A DNA stretch of 64,000 nt from Virgisporangium aliadipatigenens (GCF_016863615.1 NZ_BOPF01000001.1:1-64000); one strand, 5' to 3'. Shown: positions 26,601 through 34,006, counted from the stretch's first letter. The notes: a model not told the origin generated them from the letters alone. Numbers and translations: made by a program.

Positions 26601-26855
26601 CGCGCCGGGGAACGTGCTGCCGCCCGCACCGCCGCCGACCGGGTTCGGCGAGTTGCTGTCGTCGGTGCCGATGAGCGGGTTGACGTACTGGGTGAGGGCC
26701 AGGTCGGCGGCGTGGGCCGCGGAGTTGGGCGTGGCAACGGTGCCGATTGCGGCGGCGAATACGGTCGCGAGCAGCAAGGCGCGCAGCTTGCGAGCACCGC
26801 CGTCGCGAGCGATCGGGCAGAGGGCCACGAGGGACACGGCGCGGGGTCGGGACAT
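23679..26855 (-). CDS. Secreted GH92 alpha-mannosidase with two F5/8C-type modules
   Basis: A 1058-residue exported enzyme. The signal ends near AHAADLALT. The GH92 domain starts with YVNPLIGTDD, has the calcium/substrate motif THFNGAGCPN, NEPEHSVPWTYHF and the C-terminal GNDDLGATSAWYVWGALG, all typical of exo-acting alpha-mannosidases that trim N-glycans or mannan. Two discoidin-like carbohydrate-binding modules follow, each with a paired-cysteine loop (CNANES...KWCS and CATTEG...KWCS). The ATG at 26855 has GGAGA about six bases upstream. Its promoter carries a near-perfect DasR operator and a LacI-type palindrome, which fits a gene induced by aminosugar or mannose breakdown. Confidence 0.92.
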   Translation of the reverse strand: MSRPRAVSLVALCPIARDGGARKLRALLLATVFAAAIGTVATPNSAAHAADLALTQYVNPLIGTDDSNSPNPVGGGAGGSTFPGATVPFGMTQFSPDTPTASPSGYRDRDRTIEEFSLTHFNGAGCPNNEDLGILPITGAIGTSPGTGWTGYASAYTKSNESAAAGYYRNRLDKYGVNAELSATKRTGALRLTYPATTTARVLVNTSRSATGNRSGSVTVNGSQLTGSVTAGGFCGSSKTYQIYFAIRFDRTPSGFGTWNGGAVTAGSASTSGTNTGAYVTFDTSGNPTVNATVALSFVSVAGATANLNAEIAAFDTVRANADAAWNTALNRIQVTGGSTTDLQKFYTALYHVLQNPNVASDTNGQYRGFDNAVHSASHPVYQNYSGWDIYRSWASLVALIAPDVMTDIVKSMVLDGQQGGLLPKWSQQTNEDFVMTGDPGPIVVSSAYAFGVRDYDTAAALALMKKAIAGGTTQGSPIRGRQGTYESNRFIPGDPSDTLEYAASDFAVAQFAKGLGDTATYNSAMTRAQYWRNIWNDESAYIHPRNSGGTWPWPLNPAQESPYVEGNAAQYTWMVPHNLGGVVNLMGGPTAAAQRLDHHFTELNGGLSRPYFYIGNEPEHSVPWTYHFARKPAGASSAVRRVMAESFTTGAGGLPGNDDLGATSAWYVWGALGMYPVTPGADTLAVHGGQFPSVTIFRSGGNITVNGGSATAQYVQGLSLNGTAVTRNYLRYTDIGAGATIGYTMGTSPSAWGTGAGDVPPSFTDGATQPGTPADLGTNLAQGKATTSSATCNANESAAKAVDGTLAGNSKWCSTAASKFLTVDLGSTQNVSAFVLKHAGLGGETTGWNTGAFTVSTSLDGNTFTQAVNVSGRRSSRTVHQIAARNARYVRLDVSTPTNNGDGAARIYEFEVYGGVRAAGNLAQDRPTSADSQCATTEGPEKAVNGTVSGGNADKWCSGGTNKWMYVDLGAAQRFTSVVVHHAGDGGEDTAWNTRDYDLLVSNDGGTWTPLSQVRGNTANVSSSTVDATARYVMLSIVTPTQNTDQAARIYELEVNG
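23770..23782. repeat. Dispersed palindrome copy, 13 bp perfect
   Basis: GTCCACTGTGGAC in the second binding module of the GH92 gene, read as S-T-V-D. A variant with central C (GTCCACCGTGGAC) lies at 24785-24797 in the same gene. Confidence 0.8.
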
Positions 26856-26901
26856 GCGGTCTCCGTTCGGCTGGCCGTCGGGGGACGGGCCGGTGACGAG
26901 G

Positions 26902-26913
26902 GAGAGCGCTCTC
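26902..26913. promoter_or_regulatory. LacI-family type operator at +1 of the GH92 gene
   Basis: GAGAGCGCTCTC is a perfect 12-bp palindrome with the central GCGC typical of LacI-family sugar regulators. From the predicted promoter the transcript should begin at about 26913, so the palindrome covers +1 to +12, a repressor position. Confidence 0.65.
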
Positions 26914-26919
26914 GGAGTC

Positions 26920-26948
26920 TTTGTAGTGGTCTAGCCCAGTGATGTCAA
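26920..26948 (-). promoter_or_regulatory. Promoter of the GH92 gene
   Basis: TTGACA (26948-26943) and TACAAA (26925-26920) are separated by 17 bases. A second TTGACA at 26958-26953 comes from a 10-base direct repeat. Confidence 0.65.
26925..26940. promoter_or_regulatory. DasR operator (dre-like) in the GH92 promoter
   Basis: AGTGGTCTAGCCCAGT matches the dre consensus AGTGGTCTAGACCAGT at 15 of 16 positions. It fills the spacer between -35 and -10 of the GH92 promoter. DasR is the GntR-family repressor that responds to glucosamine-6-phosphate; the match is to the published consensus as I know it, and binding is untested. Confidence 0.75.
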
Positions 26949-26966
26949 TGAATGTCAATGAATGGA

Positions 26967-27983
26967 TCAGGCGGGGCTGACGGAGATCTCGACCCAGCTC
27001 CGCTCGGCCCCGGTACCGGGGGCGAGCCAGACGGCGTTCGGCACGCTCTCCGACGTCGCCACGAGGGTGCCGTCGGCGAGCCGGTCGATCAACGCCACGT
27101 GCTCCGGTCCCGGCGCGGCGCGCCAGGTGCCGTCGGCGAGCAGATATCCCGGGGTGCCCTCGCCGGCCAGCGCCAGCACGCCCTTGCCGGCGGCCGCGAC
27201 GTGTCCCACCCGGTAGCCCGGATCCTTCTCGCCGACCGGCCGCCACGCGTCGCCGCGCAGCGCGTGGACCGTGACGCCGCCGTCCCGCCCCAGCGCCATC
27301 AGGACCTCGCCGCTGTCCGGGTCGGTGCGCAGCCAGACCGCGGCCGGCCGGTCCTCGACGGTCAGCTCCGGCAGGGTGCGCCAGGCGCCGTTCTCCTGGA
27401 CGGCCGACACGACGGTGGTGCTGTCCGCACCGGCGACCACGGTGCGGCCGCGCCCGTCGACGGCCACGGCGCCGTTGTCGGCCGACAGCGGCGGCTGCCT
27501 GCCCACCGGCTCCTCGCCGCGGAAGACGCCGTAGCGCCGCTCGCCGGCATCGCGCCCGGCGTCGGCGGCGAGGCAGCAGCTCCACTGTGGACGGTCGTCG
27601 GCCGGCGGGTCCCCGTCGCGGAACGTGGCGCCGCCGTCGTCCGAGGTGCGATAGCCGTTGCGGGCGAGCACCGTCAGCCCGCGGGCGCCCTGTGCCCACA
27701 TCGTCGCGTGCGGCCCGAGCGGCGCGTCGAACGGCAGTCTCCGCCACGTCGTGCCGCCGTCGGTGGTGGTGTAGAGGACGCTCTTCTCGGTGCCCTTGCG
27801 CCCGAGGAACAGCGCGTAGCCCGTGCGCGCGTCGCCGAACGCCAGCTCCACCCGGTCGTTGCCCTCGGCGGGCAGTGCGCTGTGCCGCTCGCCGCGGTGC
27901 GCCGAGGGGTCGGTGCGCGCCGGTGCCTCGGCCGAACACCCCGCGAGGAGCGCGGTGAGCGCCAGGGCCAGCACCCGTCTCAC
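26967..27983 (-). CDS. Lipoprotein with BNR/Asp-box beta-propeller repeats
   Basis: A 338-residue exported lipoprotein: signal and lipobox LLAGC near residue 14, then Asp-box turns (TTDGGTTWRRL and TSDDGGATFRD) typical of sialidase-like beta-propellers. No catalytic sialidase residues can be pointed out, so a binding or scaffold role is as likely as an enzyme. GTG at 27983 is chosen because it overlaps the TGA of the Rrf2 gene (GTGA) and begins the signal; upstream starts would spoil the signal peptide. Operon partner of the Rrf2 regulator. Confidence 0.8.
   Translation of the reverse strand: MRRVLALALTALLAGCSAEAPARTDPSAHRGERHSALPAEGNDRVELAFGDARTGYALFLGRKGTEKSVLYTTTDGGTTWRRLPFDAPLGPHATMWAQGARGLTVLARNGYRTSDDGGATFRDGDPPADDRPQWSCCLAADAGRDAGERRYGVFRGEEPVGRQPPLSADNGAVAVDGRGRTVVAGADSTTVVSAVQENGAWRTLPELTVEDRPAAVWLRTDPDSGEVLMALGRDGGVTVHALRGDAWRPVGEKDPGYRVGHVAAAGKGVLALAGEGTPGYLLADGTWRAAPGPEHVALIDRLADGTLVATSESVPNAVWLAPGTGAERSWVEISVSPA
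27581..27591. repeat. Dispersed palindrome copy, 11 bp core
   Basis: TCCACTGTGGA in the propeller lipoprotein gene, read in a third frame as R-P-Q-W-S. Confidence 0.75.
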
Positions 27984-28450
27984 CCCAGCCACCCCCGGAT
28001 CGCGGCGAACGTCCTCGGCCCGTAGTCGTCGGTGACGTCCCGGGCGAGGTCCGCGATCGTCACGGCGCGCAGGGCGGCGCGCCACGCCTCATCGGCCGCC
28101 GTCATCGCCCGCGCGATGGCACATGGTGTCACGCACTCCGCGGCGGGTGTGGCGAGGGGGCCGCGCTGGCGGATCTCCGTGCAGGTGAACGCCGGCGCCG
28201 GCCCGTCCACCGCCGTCACGACGTCGAGGACGCTGATCTCCTCGGCCGAACGGGTCAGCGCGTAGCCGCCGGCGTTTCCCTGGCTGGAGTGCACCAGGCC
28301 GGCGCGGGAGAGACTCTGCAGCACCTTCGCGAGGTAGCTGCCGGAGACGTCGTGCAATTCGGCGAGGCGGGCCGCCGGGACGGGCCGGTCGGCGGCGGTC
28401 AGCACCACGCAGCAGTGCAACGCCCACTCGACCCCGCCCGACATTCGCAT
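27980..28450 (-). CDS. Rrf2-family transcriptional regulator
   Basis: A 156-residue regulator with the Rrf2 winged helix (LHDVSGSYLAKVLQSLSRAG, SSQGNAGGYALTR). Three cysteines lie in the effector region (FTCTEIRQ... and ECVTPCAIA). Their spacing is not the usual C-x5-C-x7-C of iron-sulfur members, so redox or ligand sensing is uncertain. ATG at 28450 lies seven bases after TAGGAT (minus strand, 28463-28458), as for a leaderless transcript; a second ATG is two codons later. It diverges from the NmrA-like reductase gene across two copies of one inverted repeat and probably represses both sides. Confidence 0.9.
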   Translation of the reverse strand: MRMSGGVEWALHCCVVLTAADRPVPAARLAELHDVSGSYLAKVLQSLSRAGLVHSSQGNAGGYALTRSAEEISVLDVVTAVDGPAPAFTCTEIRQRGPLATPAAECVTPCAIARAMTAADEAWRAALRAVTIADLARDVTDDYGPRTFAAIRGWLG

Positions 28451-28468
28451 GTGGCGAATCCTACCTTG

Positions 28469-28491
28469 ACTCGGATAAGGCCTGTCCGAGT
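28469..28491. promoter_or_regulatory. Operator 1, probably for the Rrf2 regulator
   Basis: Perfect inverted repeat ACTCGGATA, five bases AGGCC, TGTCCGAGT (one T/G wobble inside the arms). It overlaps the -35 regions of both divergent genes. Confidence 0.7.
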
Positions 28492-28496
28492 AGTCT

Positions 28497-28517
28497 CTCG
28501 GACAAGCGATATCCGAG
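28497..28517. promoter_or_regulatory. Operator 2, probably for the Rrf2 regulator
   Basis: CTCGGACA, five bases AGCGA, TATCCGAG: same arms and same five-base spacer as the copy centred 27 bases upstream. It lies between the -10 box and the ribosome site of the reductase gene. Confidence 0.7.
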
Positions 28518-28531
28518 TTGAGGAGAGTGTC

Positions 28532-29281
28532 ATGAAGGTCGTCGTCATCGGTGGGACCGGACTCATCGGCACCAGGCTGGGTGAGCGGCTGCGCGCGGCC
28601 GGGCACGAGGTGATCGCCGCGGCGCCGTCGACCGGTGTCGACACCGTGGCCGGCACGGGTGTGAAAGAGGCGCTGACCGGGGCCGACGTCGTTGTCGACG
28701 TCTCCAACTCGCCGTCGTTCGCGCCGGCGGACGTGCTGGCGTTCTTCAGCCGTTCGACGGCCAACCTGCTCGCCGCCGAGGCCGAGGCCGGCGTGCGGCA
28801 CCACGTCGCGCTGTCGATCGTCGGCGCCGACCGGGTGTCGGACAGCGGTTACCTGGCCGCCAAGGTGGCGCAGGAGGAACTGATCCGCGACGGCGGCGTC
28901 CCCTACACGATCGTGCGGGCGACGCAGTTCTTCGAGTTCCTCGTCGGGATCGCCGACGCCGGCACCGTCGACGGGGTGGCCCACCTGACGTCCGCGCCGT
29001 TCCAGCCGGTCGCGGCCGACGACGTCGCGGACACCCTGGCGACGATCGTTTCGGGGGAACCGGCGAACGCCACGCTCGACCTCGCCGGCCCCGACCGCCG
29101 GCCGCTGGTCGACCTCGTCCGTACGGTGCTGGAAGTCCGGGGTGACACCCGCGAGGTGGTGTCCGACGACACCGCGCGGTACTTCGGGGCCCTGCTCGGG
29201 CCGGAGTCCGTCGTGCCGACCGGCGAGGCGCGCATCGGCACGGTTCGCTTGGCGGACTGGCTCACCACGTCCGGTGGCTGA
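28532..29281 (+). CDS. NmrA-like NAD(P)-binding reductase (atypical SDR)
   Basis: A 249-residue Rossmann protein with GGTGLIGTRLGERL at the N-terminus (8-21) and no classical YxxxK pair, as in NmrA/HSCARG-type atypical SDRs. These act as redox sensors or quinone-type reductases. ATG at 28532 has AGGAG seven bases before it. Candidate promoter: TTGACT (28466-28471) and TAGTCT (28491-28496). Both operators of the divergent Rrf2 gene sit in this region, so it is probably derepressed under oxidative or electrophile stress. Its 3' end overlaps the next gene by 20 bases. Confidence 0.88.
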   Translation: MKVVVIGGTGLIGTRLGERLRAAGHEVIAAAPSTGVDTVAGTGVKEALTGADVVVDVSNSPSFAPADVLAFFSRSTANLLAAEAEAGVRHHVALSIVGADRVSDSGYLAAKVAQEELIRDGGVPYTIVRATQFFEFLVGIADAGTVDGVAHLTSAPFQPVAADDVADTLATIVSGEPANATLDLAGPDRRPLVDLVRTVLEVRGDTREVVSDDTARYFGALLGPESVVPTGEARIGTVRLADWLTTSGG

Positions 29282-29762
29282 ACCAGGAACGCGCCGCGCG
29301 GGTGTTCAGCAGGATCAGCGTGAGCACGGGGAAGAAGAGCGACCCGGCGTCGAGCGCCACGCTGCCGCCCGCGAGCATCGTGTACACGCTGCCGGCGATG
29401 CTGAGCATGCTGAAGATGATCACCAGCACGCGCGCCCACTGGCGACCCCGCTGCAGCTTGCGCCCGATGAAGAACGCGACGAGCGCGAAGAACGCGAGCA
29501 CACCCGCGACGCCGTAGAGCACCGGCTCGGCGTATCCGGTCACCTCCGGGTACTTCGCCAGTTCCGCCTGGATCTGGGTGTCCTGGGAGACACGGAACGC
29601 GATGAACGCGACCACCGCGGCCCCGGCGAGCATCAGGGTCCCGCCGAGGTACTGCAGGAGCGCGATGATGTGCACGGACGGCGGCGCGGAACGGCGGCCC
29701 GGGTTGTGGTTGTAGTGGACAACGGGCTGCGGCGGGGCGTAGGTCGGGTATCCGTAGGACAT
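29262..29762 (-). CDS. Membrane protein of unknown function
   Basis: A 166-residue protein: a Tyr/Pro-rich cytosolic N-terminus (SYGYPTYAPPQPVVHYNHNP), then four membrane helices at about 33-55, 80-102, 110-130 and 135-155. No family recognised. ATG at 29762 has AAGGAG six bases upstream. It is convergent with the reductase and overlaps its last 20 bases. Confidence 0.75.
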   Translation of the reverse strand: MSYGYPTYAPPQPVVHYNHNPGRRSAPPSVHIIALLQYLGGTLMLAGAAVVAFIAFRVSQDTQIQAELAKYPEVTGYAEPVLYGVAGVLAFFALVAFFIGRKLQRGRQWARVLVIIFSMLSIAGSVYTMLAGGSVALDAGSLFFPVLTLILLNTRAARSWFSHRTW

Positions 29763-29924
29763 CGTGGGCTCCTTGGTCGTCGTTGGACCAGAGCCTCCCC
29801 GATCTTGACCTCCGGAGTATCCCGGAAAAGTGCCACGTGCGCCGACGTGCGGCCGACATGTCGCCGATCTGATTCGACGGCCCAACGATCAAAATCATTT
29901 CGTTATGGTCCTCCGCGTTCCAAG

Positions 29925-29953
29925 CATTTCGATTCCATCGGGGATTCGAAATG
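29925..29953. repeat. Inverted repeat upstream of the secreted protease
   Basis: CATTTCGA and TCGAAATG, 8-bp arms with a 13-base spacer, lie 27 bases before the protease start in an unusually A+T-rich patch (about 29870-29965). It could be a regulator site or part of the promoter; TATGGT at 29904-29909 is a possible -10. Confidence 0.4.
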
Positions 29954-29979
29954 ATTCGGGGAACTGGGGAGGAAAGCAG

Positions 29980-30951
29980 ATGCACGCACACCGAATGCGC
30001 GCGGGAACGCTCGCGACGGGATTCGCCGCGGCGCTCGCCGCCGTGCTCGCCGCGGCCGGTCCGGTCTCCGCGGCACCGGCACCGGCGCCGGCGCTCGCGG
30101 CCGACACGCCGGTCTCCAGCGACGGCGCCAAGGTCAGCCCGTCACCCGCCCTCGGGCTGACCGCGGCGCGCGGCGAGTCCGGCCGGGTGGGTACCGGCCC
30201 GGGCCTGACGCTCAACAGCACGGCGCCGTCGGGCTCCTCGACGACCGCGCTGGGCACCGAGTCGATCATCGGCACCGACGACCGGATCCGGATCACGCCG
30301 GCGACATCGTTCCCGGCCAGCGCCGTTGTGCAGATCACGCGCAACGGCAACGCGCACTGCACCGGCTGGCTCTACGGGCCGGACATCGTGGCCACCGCCG
30401 GCCACTGCGTCAACGAGGGCGCCGGCGGCGCCTGGTACACGGGCCTGGTCGTCTGGCCGGGCCGCGACGGCAGTTCCACCCCGTACGGCAGCTGCACCGT
30501 GCGCCAGTCGTGGTCGGTCAACGGCTGGATCGTCGACGGCAACGAGGAGTACGACTACGGCGCGCTGAAGCTCAACTGCACCGTCGGCAACAGCACCGGC
30601 TGGTTCGGCTACTGGTGGCAGTCGGCGAGCCTGAACGGCTACAGCACGCTCATCAACGGCTACCCCGGTGACAAGCCGTTCGGCCAGCAATGGCGTGGCG
30701 ACTACGTTTCCCGGACCGTTGTCGCAACGACCGGCAATCAGGTTTTTTACACCAATGACACGATCGGTGGAATGAGCGGGAGCGCGGTTTATCAATATCG
30801 CGCGTCCGGAAGTTCGTTCTGCAGCGGGTACTGCTCCATGGCGATTCACGGATACGGCGTGCACGGGTCGTCCCCGCACACCAACAACCACGCCGCCCGG
30901 ATCACCGAGGCCCGGTTCAACAACCTGCAGGCCTGGAAGAACGCGCCCTGA
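29980..30951 (+). CDS. Secreted V8-like (glutamyl endopeptidase type) serine protease
   Basis: A 323-residue exported protease. The signal (RAGTLATGFAAALAAVLAAAGPVSAAPA) is followed by a propeptide to about residue 100. The chymotrypsin-fold domain then shows His (VATAGHCV), Asp (EEYDYGALKL) and Ser (GGMSGSAVY), plus disulfide cysteines. The overall layout is that of actinomycete glutamyl endopeptidases and related V8-like trypsins; Glu specificity is not established. GGGAGG lies about seven bases before the ATG. Two stretches, upstream and around 30690-30810, use more A+T-rich codons than the surroundings. A strong hairpin follows the stop. Confidence 0.9.
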   Translation: MHAHRMRAGTLATGFAAALAAVLAAAGPVSAAPAPAPALAADTPVSSDGAKVSPSPALGLTAARGESGRVGTGPGLTLNSTAPSGSSTTALGTESIIGTDDRIRITPATSFPASAVVQITRNGNAHCTGWLYGPDIVATAGHCVNEGAGGAWYTGLVVWPGRDGSSTPYGSCTVRQSWSVNGWIVDGNEEYDYGALKLNCTVGNSTGWFGYWWQSASLNGYSTLINGYPGDKPFGQQWRGDYVSRTVVATTGNQVFYTNDTIGGMSGSAVYQYRASGSSFCSGYCSMAIHGYGVHGSSPHTNNHAARITEARFNNLQAWKNAP

Positions 30952-30958
30952 CACCGAT

Positions 30959-30998
30959 GGTTCCCCCGCTCGGGCGTGCCGACCCGGGCGGGGGAACC
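30959..30998 (+). terminator. Terminator after the protease gene
   Basis: Sixteen-base arms (30959-30974 and 30983-30998) with one mismatch and an eight-base loop, starting eight bases after the stop codon. No U-tract, as is usual in actinomycetes. Confidence 0.75.
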
Positions 30999-31046
30999 GC
31001 GGTGCGTGCCCGCGCGTCCGACGCAGTGACGATCCGGGGAGGGGCG

Positions 31047-31448
31047 ATGCGTTCACTGATGCTGCTGCTCGTGGCGGTCGGCGTGCTCACGCTCGGCGGG
31101 TGCGGCGCCGGTGGCGGTTCGGGCCCGGGCGATCCGGAGGCGCCGGTCTCCGACGCCTCGGCATCGCGCCCCGCGGGGCCGGCCGGCCGCGGAAGCGTCA
31201 GCGGCCGGGTGCTCGGCGCCGACGGGGCGCCGGTCGCGGGTGCGCTCGTGCAGCCGAGCGGGGTCGGCGACGCGCCACCGGTGCCGGAACTGGCCGTCAC
31301 CACCGGCGTCGACGGCACCTACCGGTGGAGCCTGGCGCCGGGCACCTACCAGTTCACGGTCACGCCGGCCGGTGGCGCCCCGACCGAGGCCGGTCCGGTG
31401 ACGGTCACCGCCGGCGACACCGTGACCCTGGACGTGCGGCTGCGTTAG
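31047..31448 (+). CDS. Small lipoprotein with carboxypeptidase-regulatory-like domain
   Basis: A 133-residue exported lipoprotein: signal and lipobox LGGC (residue 19), a Gly/Pro/Ser linker, then a beta-sandwich of the carboxypeptidase regulatory-like type (SGRVLGADGAPVAGALVQ, DGTYRWSLAPGTYQFTVT). Such domains are structural or binding modules. The ATG has GGGGAGGGG just upstream. A short hairpin (TTTCCC, TTAG, GGGAAA at 31461-31476) follows the stop and may act as a weak terminator. Confidence 0.8.
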   Translation: MRSLMLLLVAVGVLTLGGCGAGGGSGPGDPEAPVSDASASRPAGPAGRGSVSGRVLGADGAPVAGALVQPSGVGDAPPVPELAVTTGVDGTYRWSLAPGTYQFTVTPAGGAPTEAGPVTVTAGDTVTLDVRLR

Positions 31449-31530
31449 CCGCAATGCGGGTTTCCCTTAGGGGAAAAGGGTGTGCGAGTCCCGGATGTAC
31501 CGGATCGCGCGCTCTTCCAGGATCTTGTGC

Positions 31531-32670
31531 ATGTCCATCTCTCACCGTCTGGCCGGCGCGGTCGCGTCGGTCGTTCTGCTACTGCCCACCGGGGCCTCCG
31601 CCGCACCGGCCGCCCTGCCGCCGCTCGATTTCTTACAGTTGAACGCCGCGATCGACGGCCTGCCCGACGGTAAGGTCAGCGGCGCCGTCGTCCAGGTTCG
31701 CGGTACCGCCGGGTGTTGGCAGGGGACCGGCGGCATCGCCGACAGGGACACCGGCGCGCCGGTGCCGCAGGACGCGCGGTTCCGGATCGGCAGCATGACG
31801 AAGACGTTCACGGCGGTCGTGGTGCTGCAACTGGCGGCCGAGGGGCGGATCAGCCTGGACGGCACCGTGCAGCAGTACCTGCCCGATCTGCTGCCCGCCG
31901 GCACCGCCCCGATCACGATCCGGCAGATGCTGACCTACACCAGCGGCGTCAACGGCGCCGGCATCGACAGCAAGGACGCCGACTGGTACCTCGAACACCG
32001 CTACGACCACTACCCGCCGGGCAGCCAACTGGACACGGCCGCGCCGCTGGCGTTCGCGCCCGGGACGAAGCAGCGATACGGCAACGCGGACTACATCGTC
32101 GCCGGGCTCCTCGTCGAACGCGTCACGGGCCGTTCCTGGGCGGACAACGTGCGCCACCGGATCATCGCGCCGCTGGGGCTGCGCGCCACGGAAGTTCCCG
32201 AGGAGGAACGGACGATCCGCGGACCGCACGCCCGCGGATACGAGATCCGCCCCGACGGAACGTGGGAAGACATCACCGACGCGGACACGTCGCTGCAGTG
32301 GTCCGCGGCGTCGATCATCTCCAACGCCCCGGACCTGGACCGCTTCCTCGTGGCGCTCTTCACCGGCCGGCTGGTCCGGCAGCCGTACCTGAACGAGATG
32401 TTCACGGTGCCGGACGTGCCGCTGGCCGACGGGAGCGGGCGCGCCGTGCACGCGGCCGGGCTGACCCGCATCGCACTCGGCCCGCTGGTCGTGTGGGGCA
32501 AGAGCGGCGACCGCCCCGGGTACAACAACGGCATGGGCGCCACCCGTGACCTGGCCCGACGCCTCGTCTACTCGGTCAACCCGCTGAACATGGGCGGCAC
32601 CTCGCAGCCGGCCGCGGCGCAGCGGATCATCATGGCGACGTTCGCCGGCGCTCCCGCGACGGGTGGCTGA
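31531..32670 (+). CDS. Secreted serine hydrolase, beta-lactamase / D-Ala-D-Ala carboxypeptidase family
   Basis: A 379-residue exported class C-type serine hydrolase. The signal ends near GASAAPA. SMTK (about residue 90) supplies the nucleophile Ser and Lys, RYGNADY the YxN motif, and WGKSGDRPGY takes the place of the usual HxG or KTG box. Likely a D,D-peptidase or esterase rather than a true beta-lactamase. Codon 35 (31633-31635) is TTA, which in Streptomyces makes expression depend on bldA. The start is uncertain: an upstream GTG at 31480 with GGGGA before it would add 17 residues. Confidence 0.85.
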   Translation: MSISHRLAGAVASVVLLLPTGASAAPAALPPLDFLQLNAAIDGLPDGKVSGAVVQVRGTAGCWQGTGGIADRDTGAPVPQDARFRIGSMTKTFTAVVVLQLAAEGRISLDGTVQQYLPDLLPAGTAPITIRQMLTYTSGVNGAGIDSKDADWYLEHRYDHYPPGSQLDTAAPLAFAPGTKQRYGNADYIVAGLLVERVTGRSWADNVRHRIIAPLGLRATEVPEEERTIRGPHARGYEIRPDGTWEDITDADTSLQWSAASIISNAPDLDRFLVALFTGRLVRQPYLNEMFTVPDVPLADGSGRAVHAAGLTRIALGPLVVWGKSGDRPGYNNGMGATRDLARRLVYSVNPLNMGGTSQPAAAQRIIMATFAGAPATGG

Positions 32671-32785
32671 CATGTCATACGACCGGTTCAACCGGGGTGC
32701 TCCCCGGGTGCGGAACGGTTGCCGAATCTGTACTTAGCGTGTTCGCGTGATCACACTTTCACCCCATCGGGTGGAGGTGAACGGC

Positions 32786-33946
32786 ATGCGGCGGACCTGG
32801 GGAACGGCTCTGGTGGCCGGGGTCTGCGCGCTGCTGTGGATTCTCGGGGACGGCCGGCCGGCATCGGCGGACACGGGTGTGTCGCCGATGTTCGGGCCGG
32901 CCGCTCCTGCGGGAGGGGTGGCCGCCGGCGGGTCGCCGGGGATCGGTGGGCTCCTGCCGGCCCGCCCCGGCGTGGGTGTCGGTGGCTCGGTCGGTGCCGC
33001 GCCGCCGGCCGTGAGGGGCAGCGGCGCCGTGAGCGTCACGGCGCCGGCCATGCCCCTCGTGCCCGGGGTGCCCGCTGCGACGGCCGGCCCGGTCCTTCCC
33101 GGCGTGAGCGTGGATGGCTCGGTCGGTGTGGCTGTGCCGGGTGTGGGTGTCGGTGGCTCGGTGGGCGTTGCGGTGCCGGGTGTGCCCGGTGCGACGGTCG
33201 GCCCGGTCCTTCCCGGCGTGGGTGTCGGCGGCTCGGTCGGTGTCGCGGCGCCCGGTGTGAGTGTCGGCGGGTCTGTCGGTGTCGTCCTGCCCGGCGTCCC
33301 CGGGTCCGGCGACGTCGGCGTGCTGCCGCCCGGCGCGGCGAATCCCTGCGCTGTCGACCCGGCCGCGGGCCTCAGCCCGTCCCCACTCAGCCCGTCCCCA
33401 CTCGCCCCGTCGCGGCTCGCCTCGCCCCCGGTCGCCCCGTCGCAGCTCGGTCCGTCGCTCGGCTCCTGCCTGCCCGGCCTCCCCGACCGGCCGGGCTCAC
33501 CCGGTGCGGCCCCGTGGCCCGTCCCCGGAGCGGCGCCGGCCGACGGTGACCCGGCCGCCGGACCGTCCGATGTGGACGGTCGACCGGCTTCGGCGACATC
33601 CGCCGCTCGCCGGCCCCCCTCCTGCGGCCCCCATGGTTCCGCAGCGGCGTGCGGCACCGCTCCGGGAGGCCACGGCGGTTCGGAGCGGCGATCACCGGTG
33701 ACGCTGCCACCGTTCGGGCCGGTGCCGCCCGCGCCGCTGCGCCCGGCGCCGACCGGCCCGGGCACCGCGAGCCGCACCGTCACCACGGCGACCGTCGCCG
33801 CCGCGGACGACCGCGCCGCGAACCCCGGCGCCGCAACCCTTCCGGTGGGCCTCGTCCCGCCGGCGTCCGACCGGCACGTCGTCCCGCCCCGCCGGGCCGG
33901 ACGCGACGGCACACCCACCCGGGGGCCACCCGGACGCCCCGGCTAG
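32786..33946 (+). CDS. Secreted elastin-like Val/Gly/Pro repeat protein
   Basis: A 386-residue exported low-complexity protein. The signal ends near RPASAD. Residues about 55-190 are irregular repeats such as GVGVGGSVGVAVPG and VLPGVG, with several VPGVG-type steps like those of elastin. A Pro/Ser-rich part and a tail with four cysteines (NPCAV, GSCLP, PSCGP, AACGT) follow. No catalytic domain and no sorting signal seen. ATG at 32786 is chosen for its strong GGAGGTGA site; 13 extra residues would precede it from an upstream GTG. Probably a matrix, aerial-surface or spore-coat component; this is inference. It is followed by a related gene. Confidence 0.7.
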   Translation: MRRTWGTALVAGVCALLWILGDGRPASADTGVSPMFGPAAPAGGVAAGGSPGIGGLLPARPGVGVGGSVGAAPPAVRGSGAVSVTAPAMPLVPGVPAATAGPVLPGVSVDGSVGVAVPGVGVGGSVGVAVPGVPGATVGPVLPGVGVGGSVGVAAPGVSVGGSVGVVLPGVPGSGDVGVLPPGAANPCAVDPAAGLSPSPLSPSPLAPSRLASPPVAPSQLGPSLGSCLPGLPDRPGSPGAAPWPVPGAAPADGDPAAGPSDVDGRPASATSAARRPPSCGPHGSAAACGTAPGGHGGSERRSPVTLPPFGPVPPAPLRPAPTGPGTASRTVTTATVAAADDRAANPGAATLPVGLVPPASDRHVVPPRRAGRDGTPTRGPPGRPG

Positions 33947-34006
33947 CAACCGGCCGAGCACATCGTCGTCCCTGGAAAAGTCGATACGAGAACTTGGTAG
34001 GTTGCT

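Noticed and set aside
32711-32745. ECF-sigma type promoter (GGAAC) before the elastin-like gene
   Set aside because: GGAAC is present at 32713 but no CGTC/GTT -10 lies at the right spacing, so it is not supported.
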